NCBI RefSeq assembly: GCF_020514095.1
Contig: NZ_VTKY01000002.1
Coordinates: 1-64,000, forward strand
Source of the DNA: Synechococcus sp. MU1643
Lineage (GTDB): Bacteria; Cyanobacteriota; Cyanobacteriia; PCC-6307; Cyanobiaceae
DNA length: 64,000 bases
Direction of reading: 5' to 3'
Numbering within the stretch: the first letter of the stretch is position 1; each line of letters opens with the position of its first letter. Made by a program: the position numbers and the translations under genes. Of the stretch, positions 9,966 through 19,721 are shown in pieces. Under the pieces are notes generated by a model. It had not been told where the DNA came from. It searched no databases and worked only from the letters and a program-made list of their open reading frames with translations.

Positions 9966-11150
9966 ATGTCCCGCACTAATGAACTAATGAAAACTCCATC
10001 TAAGCTGATCAAAAAAGCTCAAGACTTAATAGAACAGGTCTTTCACGAGCAAGAAGGTGAAGGTGAGGTTATCCAACAATCACCCATTTGGATGCGCGCT
10101 ACCACGTGGGGACTTATGGGAACAGCAACATTTGCGGTGGCATGGCTAGCGATTGCCAAGACAGATGAAATAGTCTCGGTCACCGGCAAGCTCGAACCTC
10201 TTGGTTCCGTTCAAGAAGTTCAAATGCCAACCGGTGGAATTGCTTCAAAAATCCTGGTGCAAGATGGCGACGAAGTAAATGCAGGCGACGTTGTCATGCG
10301 CCTCGATGGAGAAGCAACAGAACAGCGATTAAACTCACTACAAGAAAGCAAAAAACTAAAAAATCAACAACTTGAACTCAAGCAACTAGAATTAAAACAA
10401 TATCTGCTCCTAAATGACGAAGAAACTAAAACGCTGAAGAATAATTTGGCGTTACAGAAAGAAATTTTATCTCGCTATGAAATCCTGAATGAACAAGGTG
10501 CAGCCTCGGAATTACAGTATTTACAACAACTCTACCGAGTAGAAGAGACAATTGGAACTCTCAATCAAGTTCGAGTCGATCGCATGCGTCAACAAGCAGC
10601 TCAAAATCAGCAAATCCAACAACTCAAAGCAGAACTTCAGGAACTTCAAGCTCAAATCACCGAAGCGTCGGTGAACATTCGCTATCAAGCCTTACGCTCA
10701 CCCGTCGACGGAATTGTGTTTGATCTCAAAGCACGAGGCGAGGGCTATGTAGCACAAAGTACTGAAACGGTAATGAAAATCGTTCCTTATGACACTCTTG
10801 AAGCACGTGTTGAGATTCCAAGCAGTGATCGCGGCTTCGTAAAAGTGGGCATGCCTGCAGATCTTAGTATTGATTCTTTCCCCGCGACTGATTTCGGAGT
10901 TCTGGCAGGGAAAGTCAAGAGTATTGGCTCCGATGCACTACCGCCTAGCCAAATCGATAATCGCCCAGAGTATCGCTACCCTGCCATGATTCAACTCAAC
11001 AGCCAACAACTCAAACTTAAAAATGGCCAAGAACTGCCTCTGAAAGTTGGCATGAGCTTGACTTCTAACATCAAGCTAAGAAAGGTAAGCTACCTACAAC
11101 TTCTGCTTGGAACTTTCCAGGAAAAAGTTGACTCCTTACGAGAATTTTAA
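9966..11150 (+). CDS. HlyD-family membrane fusion (periplasmic adaptor) protein
   Basis: A 394-residue adaptor that links an inner-membrane ABC exporter to an outer-membrane TolC-type channel. A short cytosolic segment is followed by one membrane helix (about residues 40-58, WGLMGTATFAVAWLAIA) and a lipoyl half-motif (VQDGDEVNAGDVVMRLDGEA). Next come a long Gln/Glu/Leu-rich coiled coil (about 120-230), the second lipoyl half (LRSPVDGIVFDL) and a beta-barrel domain. The ATG starts immediately after the TAA of the exporter gene, so the two are certainly co-transcribed and probably coupled. The partner TolC must be encoded elsewhere. Confidence 0.93.
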   Translation: MSRTNELMKTPSKLIKKAQDLIEQVFHEQEGEGEVIQQSPIWMRATTWGLMGTATFAVAWLAIAKTDEIVSVTGKLEPLGSVQEVQMPTGGIASKILVQDGDEVNAGDVVMRLDGEATEQRLNSLQESKKLKNQQLELKQLELKQYLLLNDEETKTLKNNLALQKEILSRYEILNEQGAASELQYLQQLYRVEETIGTLNQVRVDRMRQQAAQNQQIQQLKAELQELQAQITEASVNIRYQALRSPVDGIVFDLKARGEGYVAQSTETVMKIVPYDTLEARVEIPSSDRGFVKVGMPADLSIDSFPATDFGVLAGKVKSIGSDALPPSQIDNRPEYRYPAMIQLNSQQLKLKNGQELPLKVGMSLTSNIKLRKVSYLQLLLGTFQEKVDSLREF

Positions 11151-11783
11151 GAAGTATCTTAACTACAAGCGAAGAAATCATCTAGATCAACCTACCAAGA
11201 CTGTCGGCACAAGCACAGCTCAGGTTTTCCGAGATCAAAATATCTCTGGCGTCAGAGTAGACCCTGAGCATGAAACTTAATATATGAGTCCATCGAGAGT
11301 CGATTAGGAGTGATCACAACAGAACAAAAAATGAGCCCGACCATTACGACACGCAGACTGGCAGCTTCTGGATGATCGGCACCACAAAACATTGAAAATA
11401 GGTCTTGATATTTTTTTCTCAGCTGTTAAATGTGAACCCTTTTATTCGCTTCGGCTTAGTAGAAATTGGGTAGCTGCTGATTACTAGATCCACCACTACA
11501 ACCCAAATCATGCGATCACATCTTTAGACTTAAAAATCTTGAAATAAATTCGAATAAAAATAGCTTTTATAACTTCTTCCATTGGTCACAATAGCTCTAA
11601 GATTTTCTCAAAAAATGCCAATAATTACTGAAGCACCTAGACATTTATTAGCCAACATGAGCTAGATATGTATTTACACAAAATCCTTACTGGCAAGGCT
11701 GAAATCAAAAATTTAATGAAAATTAAAACCAAATTAATTTGCGACGAAGAACTTCAATAAAGGCACACAAATTGCTAGAAGGG
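11151..11783. other. AT-rich 633-bp intergenic region
   Basis: No convincing coding sequence was found on either strand between hlyD and the sugar transferase, which converge on this gap. It is strikingly AT-rich compared with the rest of the window. Short hairpins are visible, for example TTAAGA-AGTA-TCTTAA just after the hlyD stop and CTCTG-GCGT-CAGAG near 11,240, but none has a proper U-tract. It may be remnant island DNA, hold the two transcript ends, or encode an unrecognised small RNA. Confidence 0.6.
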
Positions 11784-13142
11784 CTAACGGCCTGAAGCCT
11801 TTAAAATAGTTTTAATTGTACGAAACAAAATCATCAGATCCAGCCAAACACTGAATCGCTTGAGATAAAATAAGTCGTAAGACAATTTGAGATCAGAATC
11901 CTCAATACTGCTCGCATATGGAGCGCAAACCTGTGCCCATCCACTTAAGCCTGGTCGCATCCAATGGCGCATGCGGTAATGGGGAATGTTGTGCTCCAAC
12001 TCGTCTTCTAACTCCGGACGCTCTGGCCGTGGCCCGATCAGGCTCATATCTCCTGTCAACACATTGAGCAGCTGCGGCAATTCATCAATCCTGAGCCGGC
12101 GCAAGATCTTGCCAGCACGCGTGATGCGCGGATCACCCTCTTGCGTCCAGCGCGCAGCTGCATGGGCCGGCTGCACGCGCATCGTGCGCAGTTTCAACAC
12201 CGTGAAGGGAACACCCATCCAGCCCGAGCGCCTTTGGTGATAAAACACTGGACCTTGATCATCCAGCCAAATCCAAGCCATTGCCAACAGCAGCAGCGGT
12301 GAGGTGATCAGCAGCAAACCCGTGGCGAGAATCAGATCAGATGCACGCTTCAGCTGCGTCTGGATGCTGAACGGTGCTGCCCATGGCATTTCGTCATAGG
12401 TAATCCAACCTTCACCCAGGAGAACAGGAGGCAACCGCTCCTGCTGGCGCTCAAATAAACCCGCTGGTGAGATCACCTGAATCTGGCGTGGATCCAAAGC
12501 ATCCAACTGCTCACCCAGCCACAAGTGCTGAGTTCGCTCCCGCCATTGAGAGCCCAACGTGATCAGACAACGCTCATTCGTCGCCTGGACGTGCTCTTGA
12601 AGCTGATCAGACTCAAGCAACTGCAAATTCTGCCGTTGCGGAACACGGCTCCAAGCCTGCTGAATAACCTGCGCTTCTTGACTATCGGCCACTAACAACA
12701 ACTGAGGTAGATCCGGAAGCACCAAACCTCTTCGCAAACAGATCCGCACCGATAACGACCATAGGCAAACACCGCTCAACCAGAGCAGCTGCACCCGGCG
12801 ATGCAACAGCCAAATACTTTCGGCCGGATTGGTCACCCAGCGGGCGATTGCGACAACAACGAGCGTGGCCATGCACGTCAGCAAGACACGTTGCAACAGC
12901 GCCAGGTGCGGGAGATGTCGCCAACGCAGAACCGAGTAACTGCCAAACAGCCAGCCCAGGGTCGGATAAAGCAACAAACAAAAGAACGTCCAACCCCAAG
13001 GCCATACCAACGTTTGGATCGCAATCGATAAAGGAAGCCAGTTCGTAGCGACCGCGAAAAGAGCGAGCAGGATCATCTGACCTGCCAAATCAAGACCCGC
13101 GGCCAGAAACATTAGGCTTCTGGGATCCTTAGACCACATCAA
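11784..13142 (-). CDS. Polyprenyl-phosphate phosphoglycosyl transferase (initiating sugar transferase, WbaP/ExoY-like)
   Basis: This enzyme attaches the first sugar-1-phosphate to undecaprenyl phosphate, starting exopolysaccharide or O-antigen repeat synthesis in the inner membrane. Residues about 10-140 contain several hydrophobic helices, and a soluble linker follows. The C-terminal part (from KRASDLILATGLLLITSPL, about residue 265) is the bacterial sugar transferase domain, with FTVLKLRTM, RRLRIDELPQLLNVL, GDMSLIGPRPERPE and WAQV motifs. The length of 452 residues is normal for the family. It stands alone on the minus strand next to the secretion block rather than beside the glycosyltransferases at 0.5-3.2 kb. 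The sugar donor is unknown. Confidence 0.92.
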   Translation of the reverse strand: MMWSKDPRSLMFLAAGLDLAGQMILLALFAVATNWLPLSIAIQTLVWPWGWTFFCLLLYPTLGWLFGSYSVLRWRHLPHLALLQRVLLTCMATLVVVAIARWVTNPAESIWLLHRRVQLLWLSGVCLWSLSVRICLRRGLVLPDLPQLLLVADSQEAQVIQQAWSRVPQRQNLQLLESDQLQEHVQATNERCLITLGSQWRERTQHLWLGEQLDALDPRQIQVISPAGLFERQQERLPPVLLGEGWITYDEMPWAAPFSIQTQLKRASDLILATGLLLITSPLLLLAMAWIWLDDQGPVFYHQRRSGWMGVPFTVLKLRTMRVQPAHAAARWTQEGDPRITRAGKILRRLRIDELPQLLNVLTGDMSLIGPRPERPELEDELEHNIPHYRMRHWMRPGLSGWAQVCAPYASSIEDSDLKLSYDLFYLKRFSVWLDLMILFRTIKTILKASGR

Positions 13143-13261
13143 TTCAGTAGATCATCACAGAGATATTTCATCACGAATCACACTCAAAACTGAATTGATC
13201 GCAATGTCTCTAGTCCAAACTTCCTTGCATCGATGCGTCTATTGGCCCTAAGCACACTGAT

Positions 13262-13297
13262 TTGACAATGGTGTCAAGCCCCAAAAACCCTGGGCTT
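13262..13297 (-). terminator. Two adjoining hairpins downstream of tRNA-Gly(GCC)
   Basis: TTGACA-ATGG-TGTCAA (13262-13277) runs straight into AAGCCC...GGGCTT (13276-13297), which has a loop containing a run of five A (T on the minus strand). They lie about 45 nt beyond the 3' end of the leftward tRNA gene, so transcript termination is plausible. A classical U-tract is absent, so the call is tentative; the first palindrome could equally be a protein-binding site. Confidence 0.3.
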
Positions 13298-13340
13298 AAA
13301 AAGTCCGATCCAAAAGGTCTAACGATTTGTCGTTTTATCA

Positions 13341-13412
13341 AGCGGATGAAGAGATTCGAACTCTCGACCCTCTCCTTGGCAAGGAGATGCTCTACCACTG
13401 AGCTACATCCGC
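13341..13412 (-). tRNA. tRNA-Gly(GCC)
   Basis: On the minus strand the 7-bp acceptor stem GCGGATG/CATCCGC, a D-arm starting GCTCAGTGGTAGAGC, the anticodon stem-loop TCTCC-TTGCCAA-GGAGA and the T-arm with TTCGAAT fold into a normal cloverleaf. The anticodon is GCC (glycine). The discriminator base is U (13341), as usual for bacterial tRNA-Gly. CCA is not encoded. The 3' end faces the secretion and sugar-transferase block. Confidence 0.97.
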
Positions 13413-13544
13413 AAATCGTCCCTCGGGAAATGACCCTTATGACCAGGTCAGCATGCACTACGGAGGGTCCCTCGGTCAATCCACCTCAACCCCTGAAGAT
13501 CTGGTGAGGAACTGGCTCAAGGGATGAAAACAAAAATAAGAAAC

Positions 13545-15584
13545 TCAGTGCGACCCAGCCATCTTTTGGCGCAGCTGCTTCACACGATCGCGCAGGTTCG
13601 CGGCTTCTTCGAAATCAAGCTTCTTAGCCGCCTCCTTCATCTTGGCCTCCAATTGATCGATCAATTCCGGCAACGCCTCCAGCGCCAGGCCGGCATCGGG
13701 ATCGTTCTCCAGAGCCTGGGCGGCTTTGCCCACCACCTCCACCAGATCGGCATCAGGCCCGTCTTGCTTGAGCTTGCGGCTCAACTCCAGGAAGCTGAGG
13801 ATCGAGTTGCTGGCCTTCTTGCCCGCCGCCGTCGGCACGATGCCGTTTTTCTCGTTGTGGGTCTGCTGGATCGCCCGGCGTCGCTCGGTTTCAGAGATGG
13901 CCTTGGCCATCGAGTCGGTCATGTTGTCGGCATAGAGCAGCGCCACCCCCTCCACATGCCGAGCAGCCCGGCCGATGGTCTGGATCAAGGAGCGCTCAGC
14001 CCGCAGGAAACCCTCCTTGTCGGCATCGAGGATGGCCACCAGGCTCACCTCCGGCAGGTCCAGGCCCTCCCGCAGCAGGTTCACCCCCACCAACACGTCG
14101 TATTCCCCCAGGCGCAGATCCTGGATGATCTCGATCCGCTCGATCGAGTGGATCTCGGAGTGCAGGTAGCGCACCCGCACCTCGTTCTCCGCCATGTAAT
14201 CGGTGAGGTCTTCCGCCATCCGCTTGGTCAGCGTGGTGACCAACACCCGCTGGTTCTTGGCAGCCCGATCGCGGATCTCCCCCAACAAATCATCCACCTG
14301 GCCCGTGGTGGGCCGCACCTCCACCACCGGATCCAGCACCCCCGTCGGGCGGATCACCTGCTCGGCCACCTCGCCGCCGCTCACCTCCATCTCCCAGTTG
14401 CCAGGCGTGGCTGAGACGAACACCGTCTGCCGCGCCTTCTGCCAGAACTCTTCGCCCTTGAGCGGCCTGTTGTCGGCGGCACTGGGCAAGCGGAAGCCGT
14501 GCTCGATCAGCACCTTCTTGCGGGCCTGGTCGCCGTTGTACATCGCCTGCAATTGGGAGCAGGTGACGTGGCTCTCGTCCACGATCAACAGCCAATCATC
14601 GGGGAAGTAATCAATCAGGCACTCCGGCGGGGTGCCCTCCTCACGGCCGGCCAGGTGGCGGGCGTAATTCTCCACCCCGTTGCAATAGCCCACCTGGCCC
14701 AGCATCTCCAGGTCGTACTTGGTGCGCTGCTCCAGCCGCTGGGCCTCCAGCAACTTGCCTTCGCCGTTGAGCACATCCAGCCGATCCCGCAATTCCTGGC
14801 GGATCTCACGAATGGCGGTGTCGAGCCGATCTTTAGGGGTGACGAAGTGCTTGGCCGGGTAAATGTTCACCGCATCCATGCTCTGCAGGATCTCGCCGGT
14901 GGTGGGGTCGACGTAGCGGATCGCCTCCACCTCGTCACCGAACAGTTCGATCCGCACCAGCCGGTCTTCATAGGCGGGGCCGATCTCCAGCACATCCCCT
15001 TTCATCCGAAAACGGCCGCGGGCGATTTCGGTGTCGTTGCGGCTGTACTGGTTGTTCACCAGCTCCCGCAGCTGGCCGCGGATGTTGAGGGTCTCCCCCA
15101 CCTCGAACTTCACCGCCGCCTTGAGGTATTCACTCGGAATGCCCAGGCCGTAGATGCAGCTGATCGAGGCCACAACGATCACATCGCGCCGCTCGAACAA
15201 CGAACGCGTCGCCGAGTGGCGCAGCATGTCGATCTCCTCGTTGATCGACGCCGTCTTGGCGATGTAGGTGTCGCTGACCGGAACGTAGGCCTCCGGCTGG
15301 TAGTAGTCGTAATAGGAGATGAAGTACTCAACGGCGTTCTCGGGGAAGAACTCCCGCAGCTCATTGCAGAGCTGGGCTGCCAGAGTTTTGTTGTGGGCCA
15401 ACACCAAGGCCGGTCGGCCGGTCTGGGCGATGACGTTGGCCATCGTGAACGTCTTGCCCGTGCCCGTCGCCCCCAGCAGGGTCTGATAGCGCTCACCGCC
15501 GTTCACGCCCTTCACCAGCTGCTTAATCGCTGTCGGCTGGTCACCTTTAGGGGTGTAGGGCGCCGTGAGGTCGTAGGCGGGCAT
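13545..15584 (-). CDS. uvrB: Excinuclease ABC subunit B
   Basis: The damage-verification helicase of nucleotide excision repair. It is loaded by UvrA2 and recruits UvrC for incision. The 679 residues include Walker A GATGTGKT (38-45), the beta-hairpin region [16 protein letters not shown]-type motif II (IVDESHVT), the helicase C-terminal motifs ending [12 protein letters not shown], and a final UVR domain ([22 protein letters not shown]) that contacts UvrC. Full family length. I saw no clear cyanobacterial LexA box immediately upstream. It is separated from tRNA-Gly(GCC) by about 130 bp with no gene. Confidence 0.98.
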   Translation of the reverse strand: MPAYDLTAPYTPKGDQPTAIKQLVKGVNGGERYQTLLGATGTGKTFTMANVIAQTGRPALVLAHNKTLAAQLCNELREFFPENAVEYFISYYDYYQPEAYVPVSDTYIAKTASINEEIDMLRHSATRSLFERRDVIVVASISCIYGLGIPSEYLKAAVKFEVGETLNIRGQLRELVNNQYSRNDTEIARGRFRMKGDVLEIGPAYEDRLVRIELFGDEVEAIRYVDPTTGEILQSMDAVNIYPAKHFVTPKDRLDTAIREIRQELRDRLDVLNGEGKLLEAQRLEQRTKYDLEMLGQVGYCNGVENYARHLAGREEGTPPECLIDYFPDDWLLIVDESHVTCSQLQAMYNGDQARKKVLIEHGFRLPSAADNRPLKGEEFWQKARQTVFVSATPGNWEMEVSGGEVAEQVIRPTGVLDPVVEVRPTTGQVDDLLGEIRDRAAKNQRVLVTTLTKRMAEDLTDYMAENEVRVRYLHSEIHSIERIEIIQDLRLGEYDVLVGVNLLREGLDLPEVSLVAILDADKEGFLRAERSLIQTIGRAARHVEGVALLYADNMTDSMAKAISETERRRAIQQTHNEKNGIVPTAAGKKASNSILSFLELSRKLKQDGPDADLVEVVGKAAQALENDPDAGLALEALPELIDQLEAKMKEAAKKLDFEEAANLRDRVKQLRQKMAGSH

Positions 15585-15655
15585 GGGTGCTGTGCCAAAC
15601 GGCGGCCGTCAATTATCACCGGGGAGCAAGATGAAGTGCTGCGGCTCCCCGACCC

Positions 15656-16111
15656 GTGACCCCGATCCGGCTGGTTCACCATGCCCCCGGAGCCCCTGGC
15701 CTGCGCTGGCTCGGCCTTGGGCCGGATCTGCGCCCCAGCCGGGCGCTGATCAAGCTGCAACGGCTGTTCGATCGCCACGCTTTCTGGGCCCGCGGCCGCA
15801 GCTTTTCCCAGTTGCGGCGTTTGCTGGCCGGGAGCGACGCTGTGGTGAGCCTTTGGCGGGGCAAGCGGCTGGTGGGCTTCGGCCGGGCCACCTCCGATGG
15901 CTTCAGCCGCGCCGTGCTCTGGGACATCGTCGTGGCCGGCGATCTGCAAGGCCATGGCCTGGGCCGCCGGGTGATTGAAGAACTCCTCCACACCCCGCCG
16001 GTGGTGGGCGTGGAGCGGGTATATCTGATGACCACCAAAAGTGCCGGCTTCTACCGGCAACTGGGCTTCCAGGATGCGAACCCGCAACAACTGATGGTGC
16101 TGCGCCGCTGA
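15656..16111 (+). CDS. GNAT-family N-acetyltransferase
   Basis: A 151-residue protein of the Gcn5-related acetyltransferase fold. The acetyl-CoA pyrophosphate loop is visible as [20 protein letters not shown] (an R/Q-x-x-G-x-G/A variant), followed by [17 protein letters not shown], a typical motif B with the catalytic-side Tyr. The start is GTG at 15656, diverging from uvrB by about 70 bp. mutS follows 52 bp downstream in the same direction, so the two may be co-transcribed. The acceptor substrate cannot be predicted; a small amine or protein N-terminus is possible. Confidence 0.8.
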   Translation: MTPIRLVHHAPGAPGLRWLGLGPDLRPSRALIKLQRLFDRHAFWARGRSFSQLRRLLAGSDAVVSLWRGKRLVGFGRATSDGFSRAVLWDIVVAGDLQGHGLGRRVIEELLHTPPVVGVERVYLMTTKSAGFYRQLGFQDANPQQLMVLRR

Positions 16112-16163
16112 GGCATCTCAATCCAGTCAAGCCCGGTACGATCCGGATCCGTCAGATCAGCCG

Positions 16164-18869
16164 ATGCCCCGGTCCGCGTCCCAGCCACCTGACGACGCCC
16201 TGCAGGGCAATCTGTTCGGAGCGCCCGAACCGGCCGCACCGGCTGCGCCCGCCAGCGAACCTGAGGCGACCAGCCACGATCTCAGCGACGACGAACTTGG
16301 GGCCGATGCCGCCACCCGGCCCCGAACACGCCAGGCCACGTCAACAAAGGCCAACAGCGAATGCCCGGCTGCAGGCGGTCCAGAACCCAGGGGCGATGCA
16401 CCGACCTGGGCCCACCACAGCCAGCTGGACCCACTGCAGCTCACACCGATGCTGCGCCACTACGTGGAGCTCAAAGCGGCCCATCCCGCACGGGTTCTGC
16501 TGTATCGCCTCGGCGACTTCTTCGAGTGCTTTTTCGAAGACGCGATCGAACTCTCCCGGGTACTGGAACTCACCCTCACCGGCAAGGAGGGCGGCAAGGC
16601 GATCGGCCGAGTGCCGATGGCGGGCATCCCCCACCATGCCGCCGAGCGCTACTGCGCCGAACTAATCAAGCAGGGCTACAGCGTGGCCCTCTGCGATCAA
16701 CTCGAAACCACCCCCACCAAGGGCGCCCTGCTCAAACGGGACATCACCCGGGTGCTGACCCCCGGCACCGTGCTGGAGGAGGGCATGCTCAGCGCCCGCC
16801 GTAACAACTGGCTGGCGGCGGTGGTGGTGGAGCCAGCCCAGGGCAAGCAACCGCTGCGCTGGGGCCTGGCCAGCGCCGATGTGAGCACCGGCGAGGTGCA
16901 GGTGATGCAGCGGGAGGAGAGCAGCGCCCTACACCAGCAATTGGCCCAGCAGGAGGCCTCCGAACTGCTCTGGGCCGCCGGCCACGACGCGGGCCGGCCG
17001 GCCTGGTGTCCGGAACGGCTGCGGCTGACGCCGATGGCCAGCACCCCCTTCAGCCCCGCCGAGGCGGAGCGCACCCTGCAGCAGCACTACCGCCTCAGCA
17101 GCCTCGATGGCCTTGGCCTGCCGGAACATCCCCTGGCCCTGCAGGCCCTCGGCGGCCTGCTGCGCTACCTGCAGGAGACCCAGCCCCTGGAGGACGACAG
17201 CCGCATTCCCCTGGAGGTGCCGGCGATCGTGCACCGCGGCGATGCCCTAGTGCTGGATGCCCAGACCCGCCGCAACCTCGAACTCACCGCCACCCAACGC
17301 GACAACCAGCTGCAGGGGTCGTTGCTCTGGGCCATCGATCGCACCCTTACCGCCATGGGCGGCCGTTGCCTGCGCCGCTGGCTGGAAGCACCCTTGATGG
17401 ACCTCCAGGCCATTCAGCAGCGCCAGGATCTGGTCAGCAGCCTGGTGGGTGAACGCAGCCTACGGCTGACGATCCGCCAGCTGCTGCGACCGATGGGCGA
17501 CCTGGAACGGCTGGCCGGCCGGGCCGGCGCGGGCCATGCCGGTGCTCGCGATCTGGTCGCCATCGCCGATGGTCTTGAGCGGTTGCCCCAACTCACGGCA
17601 CGGCTGGAGGCTGCCATCAGCGAGGGCCCCGACTGGTTGCAGCAGCTGCTGACCCCCGATCCGGCCCTGGCCGAACTGGCCCAGACCATTCGCCACAACT
17701 TGGTGGAGGCACCGCCCCTATCGCTCTCGGAAGGCGATCTGATCCATGACGGGGTCGACCCGCTGCTGGATGGATTGCGCAACCAGCTGGACGATCAGGA
17801 CGCCTGGCTCAGCCATCAAGAGCAGCAGGAGCGCCAACGCAGTGCCATCAGCACCCTGAAACTGCAGCACCACCGCACCTTCGGCTACTTCCTGGCGGTG
17901 AGCAAAGCCAAGGCCAGCTCGGTGCCGGACCACTGGATCCGACGCCAGACCCTGGCCAACGAGGAACGCTTCATCACCCCCGACCTCAAGGAGCGGGAGG
18001 GCCGCATCTTCCAGCTGCGGGCCCGCGCCTGCCAGCGGGAATACGAGCTGTTCTGCCACTTGCGGGAGAAGGTGGGCGCCATGGCCGCCCCGATCCGCCA
18101 GGCGGCCCGCGCCGTTGCCGCCCTTGATGCCCTCACGGGCCTGGCCGACGTGGCCGCCAGCGGTGGCTACTGCGCCCCCAACATCACCGACAGCCGTGGG
18201 CTGCAGCTGGAGGCCAGCCGCCATCCGGTGGTGGAGCAACGGCTGGTGGAAACCGCCTTCACCCCCAATGATGTGCAACTCGGTAACGGCACCGACCTGG
18301 TGGTTCTCACGGGCCCCAACGCCAGTGGCAAGAGCTGCTATCTGCGCCAGATCGGCCTGATCCAATTGATGGCTCAGATCGGCAGCTGGGTGCCGGCCCG
18401 ATCCGCCAGCGTGGGCATCGCCGATCGGATCTTCACCCGGGTGGGTGCCGTGGATGATCTGGCCGCCGGCCAGTCCACCTTCATGGTGGAGATGGCCGAA
18501 ACCGCCAACATCCTGCACCACGCCAGCGATCGTTCCCTGGTGCTGCTCGATGAGATCGGGCGCGGCACCGCCACCTTCGATGGCCTCTCGATTGCCTGGG
18601 CCGTGAGCGAGCACCTGGCCGGGGATCTGGGCAGCCGCACGGTGTTCGCCACCCACTATCACGAGCTCAACAACCTGGCCTCCGAACGCGACAACGTGGC
18701 CAACTTCCAGGTGCTGGTGGAGGAAACCGGTGACGACCTGGTCTTCCTCCACCAGGTGCAATCCGGCGGTGCCAGCCGCAGTTACGGCATCGAAGCGGCG
18801 CGGTTAGCCGGCGTTCCCAAGCCGGTGGTACAACGGGCCCGTCAGGTGCTGGATCAGCTGGCGGCCTGA
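16164..18869 (+). CDS. mutS: DNA mismatch repair protein MutS
   Basis: Recognises base mismatches and small loops and, with MutL, triggers repair. The 901 residues have an unusual low-complexity Ala/Pro/acidic N-terminal extension of about 90 residues before the mismatch-binding domain ([15 protein letters not shown], then [11 protein letters not shown], which keeps the Phe-x-Glu mismatch-wedge pair). The core, lever and clamp domains follow. The ATPase has Walker A GPNASGKS (about 716-723), [12 protein letters not shown] as Walker B/D-loop, and THYHEL. Residues 14-18 of the extension read QGNLF, resembling a beta-clamp-binding peptide. The gene ends 4 bp from the convergent ribH stop. Confidence 0.97.
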   Translation: MPRSASQPPDDALQGNLFGAPEPAAPAAPASEPEATSHDLSDDELGADAATRPRTRQATSTKANSECPAAGGPEPRGDAPTWAHHSQLDPLQLTPMLRHYVELKAAHPARVLLYRLGDFFECFFEDAIELSRVLELTLTGKEGGKAIGRVPMAGIPHHAAERYCAELIKQGYSVALCDQLETTPTKGALLKRDITRVLTPGTVLEEGMLSARRNNWLAAVVVEPAQGKQPLRWGLASADVSTGEVQVMQREESSALHQQLAQQEASELLWAAGHDAGRPAWCPERLRLTPMASTPFSPAEAERTLQQHYRLSSLDGLGLPEHPLALQALGGLLRYLQETQPLEDDSRIPLEVPAIVHRGDALVLDAQTRRNLELTATQRDNQLQGSLLWAIDRTLTAMGGRCLRRWLEAPLMDLQAIQQRQDLVSSLVGERSLRLTIRQLLRPMGDLERLAGRAGAGHAGARDLVAIADGLERLPQLTARLEAAISEGPDWLQQLLTPDPALAELAQTIRHNLVEAPPLSLSEGDLIHDGVDPLLDGLRNQLDDQDAWLSHQEQQERQRSAISTLKLQHHRTFGYFLAVSKAKASSVPDHWIRRQTLANEERFITPDLKEREGRIFQLRARACQREYELFCHLREKVGAMAAPIRQAARAVAALDALTGLADVAASGGYCAPNITDSRGLQLEASRHPVVEQRLVETAFTPNDVQLGNGTDLVVLTGPNASGKSCYLRQIGLIQLMAQIGSWVPARSASVGIADRIFTRVGAVDDLAAGQSTFMVEMAETANILHHASDRSLVLLDEIGRGTATFDGLSIAWAVSEHLAGDLGSRTVFATHYHELNNLASERDNVANFQVLVEETGDDLVFLHQVQSGGASRSYGIEAARLAGVPKPVVQRARQVLDQLAA

Positions 18870-18873
18870 AGCA

Positions 18874-19356
18874 TCAAGCCGAAGGCAACGCGCGCATCAG
18901 GCTGCCCATCTCCAGGGCTTCCAGGCCGTAGCTCCAGCCCAGGTTGCTCTTGATGCCAGCCCGCTCCAGCGCCTGTTGCATCGTGTCGGTGGTCAACACC
19001 CCGAAGATCACGGGCACGGAGGTGTCGCGGGCCACTGCTGCAATGCCCTTGCTGGCTTCTGCGACCACCACATCGAAATGGGGGGTATCGCCACGGATCA
19101 CGGCACCCAGGGTGACCAGCACCTGGTACTGACCGGAGCGGGCCATCTGCTGGGCCACGATCGGCAGTTCAAATGAACCCGGCACCCAGGCGACATCGAG
19201 CTGTGAACTGGTCTCCGACACATCCACGCCATGGCGCTTGAGGCAGTCGAGACAGCCGCTCAGCAGCTTGGCGGTGACGAGATCGTTGAAACGAGCCACG
19301 ACGATGCCGACGCGCAGACCAGCTGCGTCAGAGAAACGTCCTTCGAACGTGGCCAT
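18874..19356 (-). CDS. ribH: 6,7-dimethyl-8-ribityllumazine synthase
   Basis: The penultimate step of riboflavin synthesis: it condenses 5-amino-6-ribitylaminouracil with dihydroxybutanone phosphate. The 160-residue subunit, which would assemble into a capsid-like particle, has [25 protein letters not shown] (substrate loop), [13 protein letters not shown] with the catalytic His, and [12 protein letters not shown]. Length and motifs are normal. It is the third gene of a leftward run after ycf23 and psbZ (63 bp from psbZ), so it may share their transcript. Confidence 0.97.
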   Translation of the reverse strand: MATFEGRFSDAAGLRVGIVVARFNDLVTAKLLSGCLDCLKRHGVDVSETSSQLDVAWVPGSFELPIVAQQMARSGQYQVLVTLGAVIRGDTPHFDVVVAEASKGIAAVARDTSVPVIFGVLTTDTMQQALERAGIKSNLGWSYGLEALEMGSLMRALPSA

Positions 19357-19419
19357 TGGGAAGGTGCCGACTGAATCTCAGCCATCGTGGCACCCGCCGG
19401 TTGCGGCTGATAGACGAAA

Positions 19420-19608
19420 TCAGACGACGAAGAAGCTCACACCCCAGTTCAGCAGCACCAGGGCGACCCAAACAGCACTGCCCAAAAGGATCAGTCGGTT
19501 GGAACGGCCGCTGTCCTCACTGGAGGCATACAGCACCGGCACCGCAACGATCAAGGCAAAAGACGCCACCACCAGGGCCAGAACGGTCAGCGTGTTGATG
19601 AACTGCAT
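19420..19608 (-). CDS. psbZ: Photosystem II protein PsbZ (Ycf9)
   Basis: A 62-residue subunit with two transmembrane helices (about residues 5-24 and 39-60) joined by a short lumenal/stromal loop ASSEDSGRSNR. The sequence ends LLNWGVSFFVV, which is diagnostic of PsbZ. It sits at the periphery of the photosystem II core in the thylakoid membrane, where it stabilises antenna contacts and dimer packing. It lies between ycf23 upstream and ribH downstream on the same strand. Confidence 0.95.
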   Translation of the reverse strand: MQFINTLTVLALVVASFALIVAVPVLYASSEDSGRSNRLILLGSAVWVALVLLNWGVSFFVV

Positions 19609-19721
19609 GGAACTGGAAGTCAGGGTTCGATTTTCACACGAGAGCCGCTGCTCCCGAGAGCGAGCTGAGCACTCTTCACACCATGAAGGGGAAGAGCGCT
19701 CCGCTCAGCGGTGATTCAGGC

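Noticed and set aside
11151-11783. Possible CRISPR or tandem repeats in the AT-rich gap
   Set aside because: No repeated unit of 20 bp or more with regular spacing is visible.
13262-13277. TTGACA in the palindrome near tRNA-Gly as a -35 promoter box
   Set aside because: No -10 element at the right distance on either strand and no gene in the right direction.
14499-15659. 386-aa plus-strand ORF across uvrB
   Set aside because: It is antisense to uvrB; the Leu/Gln/His-rich composition is the shadow of a GC-rich gene.
17718-18761. 347-aa minus-strand ORF inside mutS
   Set aside because: Antisense shadow of a GC-rich coding region; no domain and poor amino-acid balance.
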